The notes beneath the pieces were generated by a model. That model worked only from the letters and a program-made list of their open reading frames with translations, did no database searches and was not told the origin of the DNA. This document shows positions 32,601 through 44,794 of a DNA stretch of 64,000 nt, one piece after another (positions within the stretch are counted from its first letter, which is position 1; each line of letters opens with the position of its first letter). The stretch comes from Mactra quadrangularis (Eukaryota; Mollusca; Bivalvia; Venerida; Mactridae): the NCBI GenBank assembly GCA_025267735.1, contig CM046304.1:21517381-21581380 (forward strand), given 5' to 3'. The translations under genes and the position numbers were made by a program.

Positions 32601-35600
32601 AATAAATCAAAATATTAAAACACCAAGTCTTATTTCAGTTTAATCCCTGTCATCTTTTTTTGTTTATAATAGTATGACATTCGTATTAAGTACTTGAAAA
32701 TGTTAATGATATATTTGTATGTTTTATCATACATGTTAGTCGCATGTCACTTTTTCATTTAAAATACAAGAAACCCTATAGACAGCCTGTCTTTGTTAAA
32801 TAGGAAAGGTGTGAAAATATTTTAACGGGAACATTTTGCTGTCAAGTATAGTAAAATTGGATAAAATCTAAGTTTATTTAGTAATCAGATCATAAACAAA
32901 ATCAGCTTCATAATTACTTATCCACATTGAAATATTTATCGATTGATAATTATAACTCTAAAATGAGTAGAGTTAAAAGTGTAACTCCTTATTAGAGATA
33001 GTTGTGCAGTTGTATTTAGCTGGCATCTACAATTTAAATGTATGCATTTTAATAACACTTAACTGTATGATAATTTGACTACAAACTATTTTTGTTTTTA
33101 TTTATTTGAAGATCATTTATAATGTTTGTACAAGCTATGCAGTTAGAATGTTTCCCTCTTTCCTGTTGTTGATATCCCCTGGTGATAATGACTAAAGATA
33201 GCCATCAGGGATTAACAATTGTCTAATTGTTATCTACCTTATCACATCTTCATCTCATATGGTGAGCAGACAGTATTTTGTTAATTATGAATATTTGATG
33301 ATTCATTCTCATTGATACAGAGAATTGTAGAATTAGTGTTAATCAGTACTAGAAGTTGAACCCATTTAGATTATTTTTTTACCTGGAAAATTGCACATGT
33401 GACTTGAAAGTACTACACAAAATAAAACAAGAAGAAGATGGAAACAAATTGTAACAAATAACCAGTTTATTAACAACCTGAAGTTAGATAATTTAATAAA
33501 AACAGTTATTTCAAATTCTCATTAGGCTATTAACAACATCGGATCAACTTCAGATACTTGTAGATAATTATTATAAATGATGCATTAAGATTTATTTATT
33601 AATCGTTTACATCTCTCTCTACCTATTGTTCATGCATTACAATACATTTATTGTTCAAATTGCTTTAAAAGCATGTCACAAAATTCAAATTTCAATGTCA
33701 ATTTCACATATAATTTTTCACACTTAAATTCATCTTTGTACATATAGTACCGAATACTTGAAACTACATAACAAAGTTCAACATTATTTTTTAAAGAAAG
33801 CTGTTTATTATTTTATCTTACAAATGATGTTACTAGTAGATGTCTAGATCGTATCTCGTCTATGTGTGCATCAACTCAGATGGCCTGCTGAGAATGGTAT
33901 CCTTAATTGGCATACTGTTTATATCCGGAGGCTATAAAATCATAGCACAAATATACATGTACATGTGTATAATGTATGTCAATGCTGATGTTATATGATA
34001 AAGTCAATGATAAACAAAATGGATCCAAAACTCTGGCTTATTTTTATTTTAAGTCTTATTATTTTAGCAGTCACAGTTCTTTCTATTCACAAGGTTTTTT
34101 TCTCTTAATTTAGTTTTAAAAGGTTGATTAAGCTTAAAATATTGCATAAAAAATACAAACATTGTAAGTATAAATTGAAGATTTCTTTTGGTTGTCATTT
34201 TTATTGGTTTCTTGATGCTTGTTGGCTGTTTATGGAGTTTGTTCTCTGATGTCATCATACTGTCTAATTTTAAATCATAATAACCCCTTTAGATAAAATA
34301 ATAGTGTTGTTATTACCAACTGACAAAAGATATTATTTTATATATAATTAAATATCAAATTTAAGAAGCACAGTACATTGTATATTATAATTTCACCAAT
34401 AAAAAGTAAGCTTTAATTCTGTCAGGTACAAAGTAAAAGCATATAGAGATAAACTCATTGTCAAATATATGCTACTTTTGAGTTTATTATTACATGAATT
34501 AAATATTTTGTTACCTGACAAAATCTGTTGTCTGGCTGCCATTTTTTGTTGAAATATCCGAATCATAAGAATCTATATCAACAATAATAAGGGTATGTTA
34601 TGCATTTAAAAACTTTCTTAAGTAAGAATTATAAAAGTGTCCCAGAATTGTATCACAATTGAAATTTAATATGATGTACAAATTAATGAAAAATCAACAT
34701 AATAAAACATCTCATAATTAATTGCAATATAATCACAGTTAATGTTTGTTCCCTATTGTAAAGATCAAAGAACCAACTGAAGTTTTAAGACATCAGGTGT
34801 TACAACATTATTGTGACACCAATTTGCAGTTTTATCTTTATTTAACAATTATAATTGTTCAACTTGATTTTAATTGACTCAACTTTCATTTGTGTTCTTT
34901 ATCTTTCAAAGTAATGAAAATTACTATGTCTTACATGTATTAATGATAATTACTTCCTCATGAATGCATAAATCTTGGAATTTGAACAGTGTTTTAACTA
35001 AAAAGTTCTTGTGACTTCAAAGTTCATTTTCAATTTAATTTTGTAAACAATTTCCTTGATTATAATTTTTTACATTTCTATCATGTAATAGAAACCTTCA
35101 GATAAAATCAATATTGTCATCAACCTATAAACAAGTCTTCAAACTTCAATAAATTGATAAACAAAACTGCACTAAACAGCACCTTAAATCAAAGTGCACT
35201 TCAAAGTGCACTTCAAGTGCACTTCAGGTGTGGATGAAGTGCACACGAAGTGCACTTTGTGTAAACTTTAGTGTGAACTCAACTGTATATTGATATATCC
35301 ATTAAAATAAGGTCAAGCCAAGCTTAAGTAGGTAATACCCCTCAACAGGGTTTTATACAGAGATCCCGTAAATTGTCACTTGTCTGTATATAAACAGACA
35401 AGTGTATAGCGCTGCATATAGCAATGCATAATCTATCCATATACGGCATATAGATAATTATATTAAATGCTTTTTAAGATATTCGAGTGAAGTTACCATA
35501 GTAGCTTTGCATTCTGTATCATAGTTTGAGAAAAATCCCTCCCATTTGTAATAAAAACAGTGTTTTATTCTTTTAACAAAAAAGTGATGTTAATTAATAG

Positions 35601-38600
35601 TTTATTTGAGTTATTGCCCATGAAAAACTAAGTCCTGTCTTTAAAGAACTCTCATTTTATCATGATCCTAGTTATGACTTCCAAAACTTTATAAGCCGCT
35701 TTTTTAACATTTTTATTTTCATCAGATGCGGCATTACCCTGTCATTAATATTATACACATGGGTTAGTAAAACGTAGCTTAAGCTTAAGCTATCATAAGC
35801 CTTGCCATCGATAGATTACTTTAAAAAAGTCAAATGAGTGTTCTTGTTTAGGTTGTGCTCATGTACGTCAATTGCTCAACTAAACTGCTTTCCTGGACAT
35901 TTTCCTTTCACCAGTACTCGATTAATGTTCCATAATGAGTTGACAATCATACTTTAATTTAGAAAAATTACATCATTGACAAATTTTATAACAGAATGTA
36001 TGATTCACAGTGAAAGGGAATCATACCTAGATTGCTGGGCTCAAATTGAAGTCTGATATTGTGACTAAAGTTTGACCCCGATCTGACCTTTATGTAAGAA
36101 TATTCATTACATTGAAAACGAATGAAGTATTAATGCTTGATAGTGATATCGGAGTATATCGTCAAAGCGCAAATGTAATTATTAGACAAGGATCAATTTA
36201 ACCGATTGGGTCAGTGTATCAAACGAGTCTTACATGGTGAAATTTAACAAATTAACATACTCTTCGTACAATTGATTGCTCATTTTGAATAAGTTACTTG
36301 TTGCAGTGTAAAATAGGCGTGGTACTATTTTTCATCAGGATATGTCCAGATAATTATATGATGCAAATGTGAAAAATCAGATCGGGTTCTAACTTTTGGC
36401 ACTATACCATTGCAATGTTGGCTATTTACAATTGGTGTTACCTTTTTCTTTCAGCGTGACAAATCTGTTCAATTAAAACTATGGAGAAAGACTCGAGAGG
36501 ACTGTTTAAGAAATAATGTTATATTGCTCTTCACACCTAATAGGAAAAGACGCCCAACTGTATCCTTAAAAATAGCAGTACAGATGGATAGTTTATTTGT
36601 GTTTTATCCAACATTCATACAAACAGATTTTTCTTACGAATGCTAATGTATAGTACTAATTCAAAATATCACAAGGATCCTCGTAATTGCAAATATCATA
36701 AATAACTTGTTGATATCCATTAATAACCATCGTCATACCCAAAAGTTTTATATATAGTCCAACAGAATCAAACTGAGCTTGACCTTTATGCAATAATACA
36801 TTAAACTCAATATTTATACAGTCTAGTTTTGTCCTTTGTAAATCGCGCTTTATCGGTAGTTTTCGGCAAAATACAAGCACTGACAATTAATGGTGTTTTC
36901 ATAAGAATAAATACTTTGAAACTGTGCCATAATATTACTGATTTAGTTGTTTCACCAAAAACTTATGTGTCCAAAATTAAAAGTACAATAACATACCACG
37001 TTTAATAAATTGATTTATAGTCACATCTGTTGTTATGAACATATGTATAACCATATGCACACATACAGAAACTCACGATTTAAGGTAAGTGAAGTGTGTA
37101 ATTATTATAATAAGGTAGTTTAAGATCAGGTTAATTCTGTTACACTATAGAATCTTGACAATATCTGGGTATAAGAACGGTTCATAACTTGCAACAACTC
37201 GCAGACACAAATCGTAATACAAATTGTAAATAGGATTTTGAATTATGATTTTATATCTGGGTATAAGAACGGTTCATAACTTGCAACAACTCACAGACAC
37301 AAATCGTAATACAAATTGTAAATAGGATTTTGAATTATGTACGGATTCTTGGGAGTAGCTTACATGTCCTTGCGACCAGTTTACAATACTTGATATATTG
37401 TTACAAATTAATCATGATTTATTTTTGGAAAATGTAATCTGTGGACAATTGTCTCATTTCAAGTATCCTTACAGGCGTTTACGAGTTGTGCTCAGGTATT
37501 AACAAGTTATTTACTGGTACTTGCAATTGACTACATGTATGAGTTGACAATAAGTAAGGACTTATCTTTGTATGTGAAGGTGGTATGATCCTACCTTTTT
37601 ACCATGTTGGACCTTATCTTGACTGTCACTCTGAATTCTATCCTTGGAATGTTTGATCAACATTATTTTTGGTTGGGCTAAACCCATAGTGACACATTGT
37701 GTAGGTTGTATCATGGCTGTCAGTCAACCTATTCACTGGTCCTGAAAAGGCTTAGTCTCTGGATTTATCTGTTGACCAGTGCACATGACTCTTACTGACA
37801 ACAATTAAACATGATTTAGAATTCGTGGTAGGAGGGATAATGACGGCAGAAATTATTTCATGACCAACTTCATCAAAAGTATGTCCTGCTTAGGAATCAA
37901 ACCTACAACCCCTCGATCAGTAGACTTGTGCACTACCAACTGAGATAGCTGGGCCAGCTTTAACACTTTTATATGCTGGCTTAATAAAACATTGCCGATT
38001 TCGTACATTAAATGTACAAAATAATTATATACATAATGTAAAGCTCATACTTTAAACAAAGCATATTTTTGTACTTATGAAATAATAACTTTTTTCCTTA
38101 ACCTAAACTACCAGATGCTTTTCATGAGGTACAACATAGCCAGATGTAAGGTAAATGTGTTTAAAAGTGTTCTTGGTACACAAGAGTAGTTAATGTTTCG
38201 TTCAATATTCAAATATTCAAATTTCAATGATTATTTTTGTCAATATCATAAAATAACATATACATTTCTAGTCCCTGTATACTTGTACCATATAATTTTT
38301 ACACGTTGTATGTATTTATTTTAATATAGTATGTAAAATTATAGTTACGGCTCCTAAACAAATGTGTGCATGTATTTCATATTTAATATTTTATACATTT
38401 GTACCTGTAACATGTATGTAAGTAATATTGTCAATGAATTGGAGCATATTATGTTAAAGTGAATTGTTGAACCTGGCACATCAATGCAACAATAGAAGAA
38501 TCCTACTGTCAAAAATAGGGATGAATGACGGGCAGTTGGGAGTCTACGACGGAATAAACTGTTTAAAAGCTAAATCCGAGATTAAGCCTTACCAGTGATG

Positions 38601-39812
38601 GTGAGTAATTTGACTGACCGATGTGATATGGCCCATACGAAGTGTTTCCTCTGTGTTAAATCAGATGACAAAGAAAACCACACATCAGGGCTTAGCGCAA
38701 AACAGTCATAACTCCTTCATTTTTTTAAATTAAATTACGACCGTTTTGCACCAAGCCTGTGAAACCAGTTGTATATTATTTTACAGGAATATCTGATTGG
38801 TATTCTAACTGCTAGGAATATACAGCCTGTTGATGCAAGCCTGACTAGAGAGGTAGGTGTTGGTTTTTATCATGGTATATAGTCACATTTTCAGAGCGTA
38901 TGCAAGTACTAGTGTTTTTCATCAATTGCTTGCAGCAGTCAAAACATAGAAAAATATCAAAAAGTGCATGAAATATTTTAGTATTTAAACCAACTGAAGT
39001 CAACTTAACACCTGTATATTTGAAGATATGTTGGAAAGATTAATGAAAATAACCGAGATAACTCAATTGTTTCTTCATTCGGTCTGAAGTTTCCCACTCC
39101 TTTTTCACTCAAAATTATTTTTTAAATGTTATATTCAACACATATTTAGGTCACATATATGATGGCCAGCTCTTCCTACTATAGATATCCTGGACAGTTT
39201 TCTATCACCAGTATTAACTTACCCTACCACGAGGCCCAAAACTCATGCATAGGGTATGACCTACTGCAACCGGGCTTGAACTCGCGATTCATTGTCAGAC
39301 TTGCTGACCACTATGCCACAGCCGTGACTCAAAATTATTTCAATGCAAATTAGTTTCACAAAATAGTCACAGAAGAGAAGCTTACTGTACTTGCTTTAAT
39401 TCTATTCTCTTTGTTAAGTGATACAGCCTTTAAATCAAGACCAAAAAATGTGCGAACGGCAAAATTGATCCAAATATTTACTGAGACTATTGTGATTTTA
39501 CTGTGATTTTCGAGATGGTAGTAGCCAAAATATAAGATATGCAAACTGTTGCATCTATCAACTTAACCAAGGCGAGTTATGTAAACACACAGCTAAGTAG
39601 GATAGCCTGTCAATTCTCTGAATAATCAAACTAAATTTAAAAAAAATTCATTGCAGGGATATGCTGATATTCTGATTGAAAGGCATATGGAAGAAATGGT
39701 AACGCTACTACCAAAAGACTTTGATCAACTCCCAGATGCCCTAATGAATCGACATAACGTCAAACTTGGAAAAATGTGTATATGCCAACAAATTGAAAGA
39801 CAATTGATCTAA
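29142..39812 (+). CDS. TIR domain two-pass membrane protein, copy 1 (eight exons)
   Basis: Exons by GT-AG rule and phase: 29142-29609, 30121-30171, 30364-30488, 31358-31705, 36455-36577, 38115-38150, 38787-38852 and 39657-39812, ending in TAA. The exons join in phase throughout. Exon 1 as seen starts with TG, so an upstream exon ending in A would create a split ATG; the total would then be 457 aa. Otherwise the ATG at 29156 may be used. The TIR domain (exon 1) has KHFFISFCNEDN, YADRDFQPGKD and SPHFLQSGWCKYE. The WCKYE motif contains the glutamate position shared with TLR and NADase TIRs. Exon 4 has two hydrophobic helices (about 31449-31523 and 31612-31700) around a roughly 35-residue loop, then MCCFRKS. 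The cytosolic tail is unrecognised. A TIR N-terminal to two membrane spans is an unusual order. Signalling or NAD hydrolysis are both possible; neither is shown. Confidence 0.75.
30720..31340. repeat. Interspersed repeat in the third intron of copy 1
   Basis: Contains AGGGTCCTATGGACCCTGTA and phrases such as ATGCTACATATCAAATATGA that recur degenerately further on (ATGCTACATGCCAGGAACTG). The same block is at 60890-61540 in copy 2, so it predates the duplication. Family not identified; similar phrases are common in bivalve introns. Confidence 0.5.
32075..35285. mobile_element. 3.2-kb TA-flanked non-autonomous DNA transposon
   Basis: Terminal inverted repeats of at least 100 bp: CAGTTGAGTTCACACTAAAG at 32075 and its complement ending at 35285. 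TATA stands on both sides, fitting a TA or TATA target duplication as in Tc1/mariner-type elements. The repeats contain several overlapping GTGCACTT palindromes. The interior is very AT-rich and has no transposase. It sits in the fourth intron of copy 1 and is absent from copy 2, so it arrived after the duplication or was lost there. Confidence 0.8.
36737..37153. mobile_element. MITE with TAGTCCAACAGAAT termini
   Basis: The left end TATAGTCCAACAGAATCAAAC and the right end GGTTAATTCTGTTACACTATA are inverted repeats. A second member is at 51149-51546 in the opposite orientation. The corresponding intron position in copy 2 (near 63780) lacks it, so it inserted in copy 1 after duplication. It has no coding capacity. 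Confidence 0.7.
37161..37344. repeat. 92-bp tandem duplication (two copies)
   Basis: The unit starting ATATCTGGGTATAAGAACGG is present twice (37161 and 37253), differing at one position in the visible core (CTCGCAGAC versus CTCACAGAC). Intronic and recent. Confidence 0.9.
37671..37958 (-). mobile_element. tRNA-derived SINE in an intron of copy 1
   Basis: Read on the minus strand, a tRNA-like head with A-box CAGTTGGTAGTGCA-like and B-box GGTTTGATTCC-like sequences begins at 37958. The body ends with the phrase seen at 49191 and 55224 (GTAGCAACACATTG family). About 290 bp and diverged. Absent from copy 2. Confidence 0.7.
39230..39335 (-). repeat. tRNA-like SINE fragment
   Basis: On the minus strand, GGCATAGTGGTCAGCAAGTC resembles an A-box region and CGCGAGTTCAAGCCCGG a B-box. 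It lies in the last intron of copy 1. The overlapping plus-strand ORF (39159-39353) is not a gene. Confidence 0.55.
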
Positions 39813-40551
39813 CGACAGCAACAAAAGTATTGTCTGTTGTATATATTTGAACTCAAAGATTATGAAACTAGAAGTAAGGGGAACATTATTTATGTACAGT
39901 TAACTTCACCCAAAACTTCAAATATTTGGGTTTATTCATCATAATGAGGTGCAAACCCCATGGCGCTTTTCACAAAAATTCTTACGAAAAAAATCTTTGA
40001 AAGTCAAAAGCAAGAATCATTAATAATACGCTAATTTTTTGGCTTTTCAATTCAAAATATTACACAAATTGTGTAGAATTGTGTAAACCTTTGGTATATC
40101 ATATCATTGTTATGCTTATTATCTGTCCGACTTTGAAATGCTTATTGTATGAAACTAACATACGATTTGTTTCGTAAGATTTTTTGTGAAAGGCACCACT
40201 AGTCTCTAAACATAAACTTATTATTGTAGTGGAACATTTTGTTTGAACTGCAAATGAAAACCCATAAATTGGGATGAAATTTATCTTTCAGTGTATACAT
40301 TTGTATATTCAACTTGTTGAAGGTACTTGATTTGGTGATCTTTATTTTTATGGTTGCACAAATAAGTTCTTTATATTGAAATGAAATGGTGGGATGAATT
40401 TTAATAATATTATATTTTTTCATTTTTTTTACTTTACAAGTTCTCATCTTAATTTCATTTTTTTACTTTATAAAAAAATATTATATTATGTTAATAATGT
40501 ACAAAGCTAATAGTAATACTTCAACTTCTAACAAATCAATACTAGCCTATA

Positions 40552-40743
40552 CAGAGAAGTTCTGCTATTAAGACCATCAAAATTAGTTGTCTAAATAGCG
40601 CTATTAAGACCATCAAAATAAGTGGTCTAAATAGCGGAACAGTTTTATTAATTACCTTTTTCTTCTCAAATGAAGCATTATGGGACTTAAAAATCACATG
40701 ATTTTGCAATAACCAAGGTGGTCTTTATAGCGGAACTTTACTG
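40552..40743. mobile_element. 192-bp TA-flanked MITE (pogo/Tigger-like ends)
   Basis: Ends CAGAGAAGTTCTGCTATTAA and TTATAGCGGAACTTTACTG are inverted repeats flanked by TA on both sides. An internal 46-bp unit (GCTATTAAGACCATCAAAAT) is repeated in tandem near the left end. Confidence 0.7.
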
Positions 40744-41050
40744 TAACACTATTGTGAATTTGATTTTGTGGATTTTTTAAGCCGATAAAGCTTTGGTGTG
40801 CATTGAAGACACTGGCATGAATTGGAGTTACTCCCAAGTATTGATGCTGAAATGCGCACTATTCAGCTCAAATTCTTTGTTCATGTATTTTGTCAACTTC
40901 CTTCTACAAATATTCACCCAGTACTTGTGAACTAATATTTTTTACAGGAAAACCACATTATCTTGATTTTGTTTTATAAATTAATTGCCATTTATTTTCC
41001 ATTTGTATATAAATCCTACGGAAACAATTAAATATTGTTTGTTTTTAGTT

Positions 41051-41287
41051 TTTCAAACCACTTTCAACAAACTTGTGGTACTTTATAATACCACTCCCAA
41101 CACAAGTTTATGGCGTAGGACAGAGCCCTTCTACGGTCTACCAGGGGCCTACCCCAGGATCTTGTTCACAACCCCTATCACATCAAAATACAATATAGAC
41201 TGCTTTGCCAAAGAATATCAATTTAACGGACCCAATCAGCATAAAATGAAAGGACAAAGAATACAAACAAATATAATTTATATATAG
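41051..41287 (+). CDS. Orphan terminal exon-like ORF, unrecognised
   Basis: A possible acceptor (TTGTTTTTAG at 41040-41049) opens a frame to TAG at 41285-41287. The product contains SLWRRTEPFYGLPGAYPR and TTPITSKYNIDCFAKEYQF. The stretch is visibly richer in G and C than its surroundings, as real exons are here. No partner exons were found upstream on this strand. The proline and aromatic-rich short motifs recall ciliary microtubule inner proteins, but this is only an impression. Confidence 0.35.
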   Translation, partial: FQTTFNKLVVLYNTTPNTSLWRRTEPFYGLPGAYPRILFTTPITSKYNIDCFAKEYQFNGPNQHKMKGQRIQTNIIYI

Positions 41288-41987
41288 ATTGATTTATTGG
41301 GAATTACAATACAATACATTGTTTTACTGGATATTTCATAGGACACATATTTGTACAGTTACATAGCATATAGCTAAATAATTATCCATCTAGACTTCAA
41401 ACCATCTATCACATGACCACATAAATATTTTGTAAAAAGCATCTTACCTAGGAAGGTAAGTAGCTACCTCATGCATTTTACATTTTCAGTGACAATATAC
41501 ATGCAAGTAGGTATATTTTCCATTTTATTCACCATTTACTCTGGTGTTTTTATATATAATGCCATATTATCCATTTTGGAAAGTTTGCATATAATGTTGC
41601 CTTTTTCTTTATCTAACTGGAAGCATATTGCTATATATAAATTGTTATAATTAGTATGTAACAATACGATGCTTATTTTGGCCAACAGATTTACCTGTAT
41701 AACTAATGTTAACAGTGCTATATACATTTTATCCAGCTATTAAAACTGACTAATTTGCATTATTTGGTATATTTTTATCCAATAAATGTGCATAGAAGAG
41801 AGCGCAATAATATATTTGAATTTCTCATTTCAAAGCCTCTTCTTCCTAAATATCCAAGTTGATATTTCATCATAGGCAAAACATATTTGCTTAATGATCA
41901 CAGGGATAGGCTAAAATCCCTGATCAGTTCATACAATGTCATCCCTGATACACATCCCTGATACATATTCATGATTATTTCATGTCT
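41288..41987. other. AT-rich intergenic space between convergent gene ends
   Basis: Nothing recognised on either strand. It would contain the 3' UTR of the polymerase delta fragment on the minus strand. Confidence 0.35.
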
Positions 41988-42089
41988 CTACCACTCTGAG
42001 GAACCAAATCTCAACATTAACTTGTCCTGATCTTCTAAATATTTCTGTACTTTCTTTCTCATGTAAAATATTGGACAATCACGACTGAA

Positions 42090-43415
42090 AACAATAAAAA
42101 TATTAATAGTTAAAGTGCATAAAGTTACAGCTGACAGTTTATACTACATACACATAAAAACACATACATTTATTTGTCTCAAATACTATTGTTCAAAGCA
42201 TAAAGTTAGTTTTTGTGTTATGATACACTCAGTAATTTAACTCAACAGCTTTTAGCTAGTGTTATATGTGGTTGATTATAACCGACTCGTAATAAAGATT
42301 ATCTTATCTTATTCATAATATGCTTATTATGGCAAATATGCATTCACGAAGAACATTTTTTATTGACTAAATATACTATTAAGCCTATTCCTAAGAATAT
42401 GCGTGCCCAAATGTTTTTACCTCAGTCATATCATATGGCATTAGCCAACTACAAAACTTTAACTTTACGCTAGTACGAGGTATACAGCACCCACAAACAT
42501 TTTGAAGACAAAAGTAATTTACAACAATTCTTGAATTTTGATGATTACTTTTGCTGAATCATTATTTTTTAAAACATTTAAGTATTGTTTGTGATAAAAT
42601 GAAAACAAATTTCATAAATTCAACACATTCATAACATTCAGCATCTGAAATCCTAAAGCCTCCAAAACTATGTTTATGGTAATTAGTTTCCAACACATAG
42701 CTTATATGCTATTTTTTTAGTCTTAGTCATATTTAAAATGATAACAAAAAATCACGCTAATCAGTTTCTAAATTTTAGATAAAAGCTATTCAGTAGACCA
42801 ACAACATGTCTCCAAACTTTTGGTGCGTACTGTATACATTTGTCACTAGCTAACAACACAGCTCTATTTATACTAAACTAGTAGAAAGGGATAAATGTAA
42901 AAATATTTCGTTACAAAATTCCATACATGTACATAGGCCTTTTCTGAAAGTCAAAACCCGGTTTCATGGAAGTCAGCCGCGCTACCCATGGAGAACAGCC
43001 ATCGCCTTAAACTGTCTAATGTACTTACCCAAATTATGTTACATAATGAAGGGCAAAAGGCAAAATTATCAACTTGCTGGACTATACAAAATAAGTAATT
43101 TTCACAATCCCAAATTTGTCTAGCCATGGCTTTGGGCTAGGTGGATAAAGGTGATAACTGACTAAGAAGGTGTGTAAAGCAGGTTCTTGTTATGGTTTTG
43201 GGTCATAAGCATCGATAGCCATGCTTCATGCGAATGATGTGCATGTAATTCCTTTCCCACCAAAGAGTGCCATCATGAATCCGATTGAACTTGTGTGGAC
43301 CTAGCTAAAACATTGAGAACAAGCTCACCACCAGCAGCATAAGCTTCATGAACTGGAGTTAGGATGATGACTAACTAAGAAGGCAGGTTAAGCCGATTGA
43401 CTGTAAATTATATAA
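42090..43415. other. Last intron of the polymerase delta fragment
   Basis: No exon or repeat was recognised. Phrases near 43130-43400 (CTAAGAAGG, AAGCTTCATG) repeat loosely, suggesting an old transposon fragment. Confidence 0.3.
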
Positions 43416-44264
43416 TACCTAGTACAAAGAACATCCTCATGTAAACTACCCTGACATCTCTGAGATTGTGTCCATAATCTAGAGAACTTTTCTTCTGACG
43501 CACTTGACGTTGTAATTTCCTTCTGATAAATCTCTGATTCTTTTTCTTTACAATGTTTGCATACTGCTCCTGAATAAATACAAGATATTTGACAACTTTG
43601 GTGTTAGATCATTTTTTATTTCCATGAGTGAATTCTGAAAACATTTGTAAGTGATGTATAGCAACATGTACTAGTGAAGATGCCATTTTCTGAGCTTATA
43701 AGTTGAAATAAAGTATCTCATGATGGGATGAGACGATATGGCGATATATCGATACAATATTGATACGTCAGGCCACTATATGTACCAGCGCGACATATTG
43801 GGATACGACCCTGACATTCGTAATCAGGAGAAGTCACTGTATTTTCAGAATTTGACAGGTTTGATGTATTAAATCAAGAAATATAACCTCTGTGTGCCTT
43901 TGTAAAATGGGTAAAACTCGACCTCTGGATAACTCATCCTGTGGATGTCTGAATGTTGAGACAATTCAACCCTTGGACAACCCGTGATCATAAATAAAAG
44001 AATGTGAATTTTACAATCATATCACCATATTGTTAAGTATCGTAAATAGTCATATCGTCTCGCACTGTGTCGTGAGATGTTCACATCATCTCATCCTTAA
44101 TCTCATTCCCAAATTGATGCATGTTTGGTTTCTGACATCATGCTTTTTTGTCTTGCATTAGACAGTTTTTTACATAGTCAATAATACAATACGTCATTTC
44201 GGCTTAAAGATAACATCATCTATTCCCATTAAGATTAGGTCATTTTGATGTAAATTTCGTTAAA

Positions 44265-44556
44265 TAAAAATACATGTATAAATACAAGAAAGAAGTCTAT
44301 CACATACCACAAAATAAATAATCAAGTACATACAAAAATATAGTCCATCATATGGCAAACGATGTATAAAAACAAACTAGTCCATCACATACCACAAAAT
44401 GATTAAATAAATACAAGAAAGTAGTCCATCACATTTCACAAAAAAAAAATGGTTACAAGAAAAACATAAATAATGTATAAATACAAAAAAGTAGTCCATC
44501 ATGTATCAAAAAATGTATAAATACAAAAAAGAAGTCCATCAAATACCAACCATCAT
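44265..44556. repeat. Degenerate tandem repeat of about 50 bp in an intron of the POLD1 fragment
   Basis: About six units with the phrase ATAAATACAAGAAAGTAGTC followed by CATCACATACCACAAAAT. The array runs up to the splice donor of exon 44551-44694. Confidence 0.75.
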
Positions 44557-44794
44557 TATCTAATGGAACCTTACAACCAATACATAAACTTTTCTTCTTA
44601 GCAAACGCCATTAATCCTCCAACTTTAGCAGTTACTTTAGTCTTTGTTCTTGTATGATCACCCTCTTTCACTTTTAAGATATTCCTCAAGATAAGGAATT
44701 CATAGTTGTTATTGCCTTAACCATCGGGAACTACTTATTTAAGCACGCGTCTGGAGTACTGTGTCGTCTGCGTCTACGCTAGTCTTGCAGTAAA

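Larger units (their letters stand above)
41988..44694 (-). pseudogene. POLD1: DNA polymerase delta catalytic subunit, last three exons only
   Basis: Minus-strand exons are about 44694-44551, 43569-43419 and 42084-41988, joining in phase with GT-AG borders and ending in TAG. The first gives [20 protein letters not shown] then CIGC. The second begins AVCKHC, completing the CysA zinc motif, then has [18 protein letters not shown]. The third has [19 protein letters not shown]. This is the C-terminal domain that carries CysA (zinc) and CysB (4Fe-4S). In CysB the first ligand of the usual TQCQRC is Ser (TCT). No upstream POLD1 exons occur up to the neighbouring gene at 46456 or elsewhere in the window. 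I read it as a partial duplicate, though a gene with an extremely long intron is not excluded. Confidence 0.75.
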
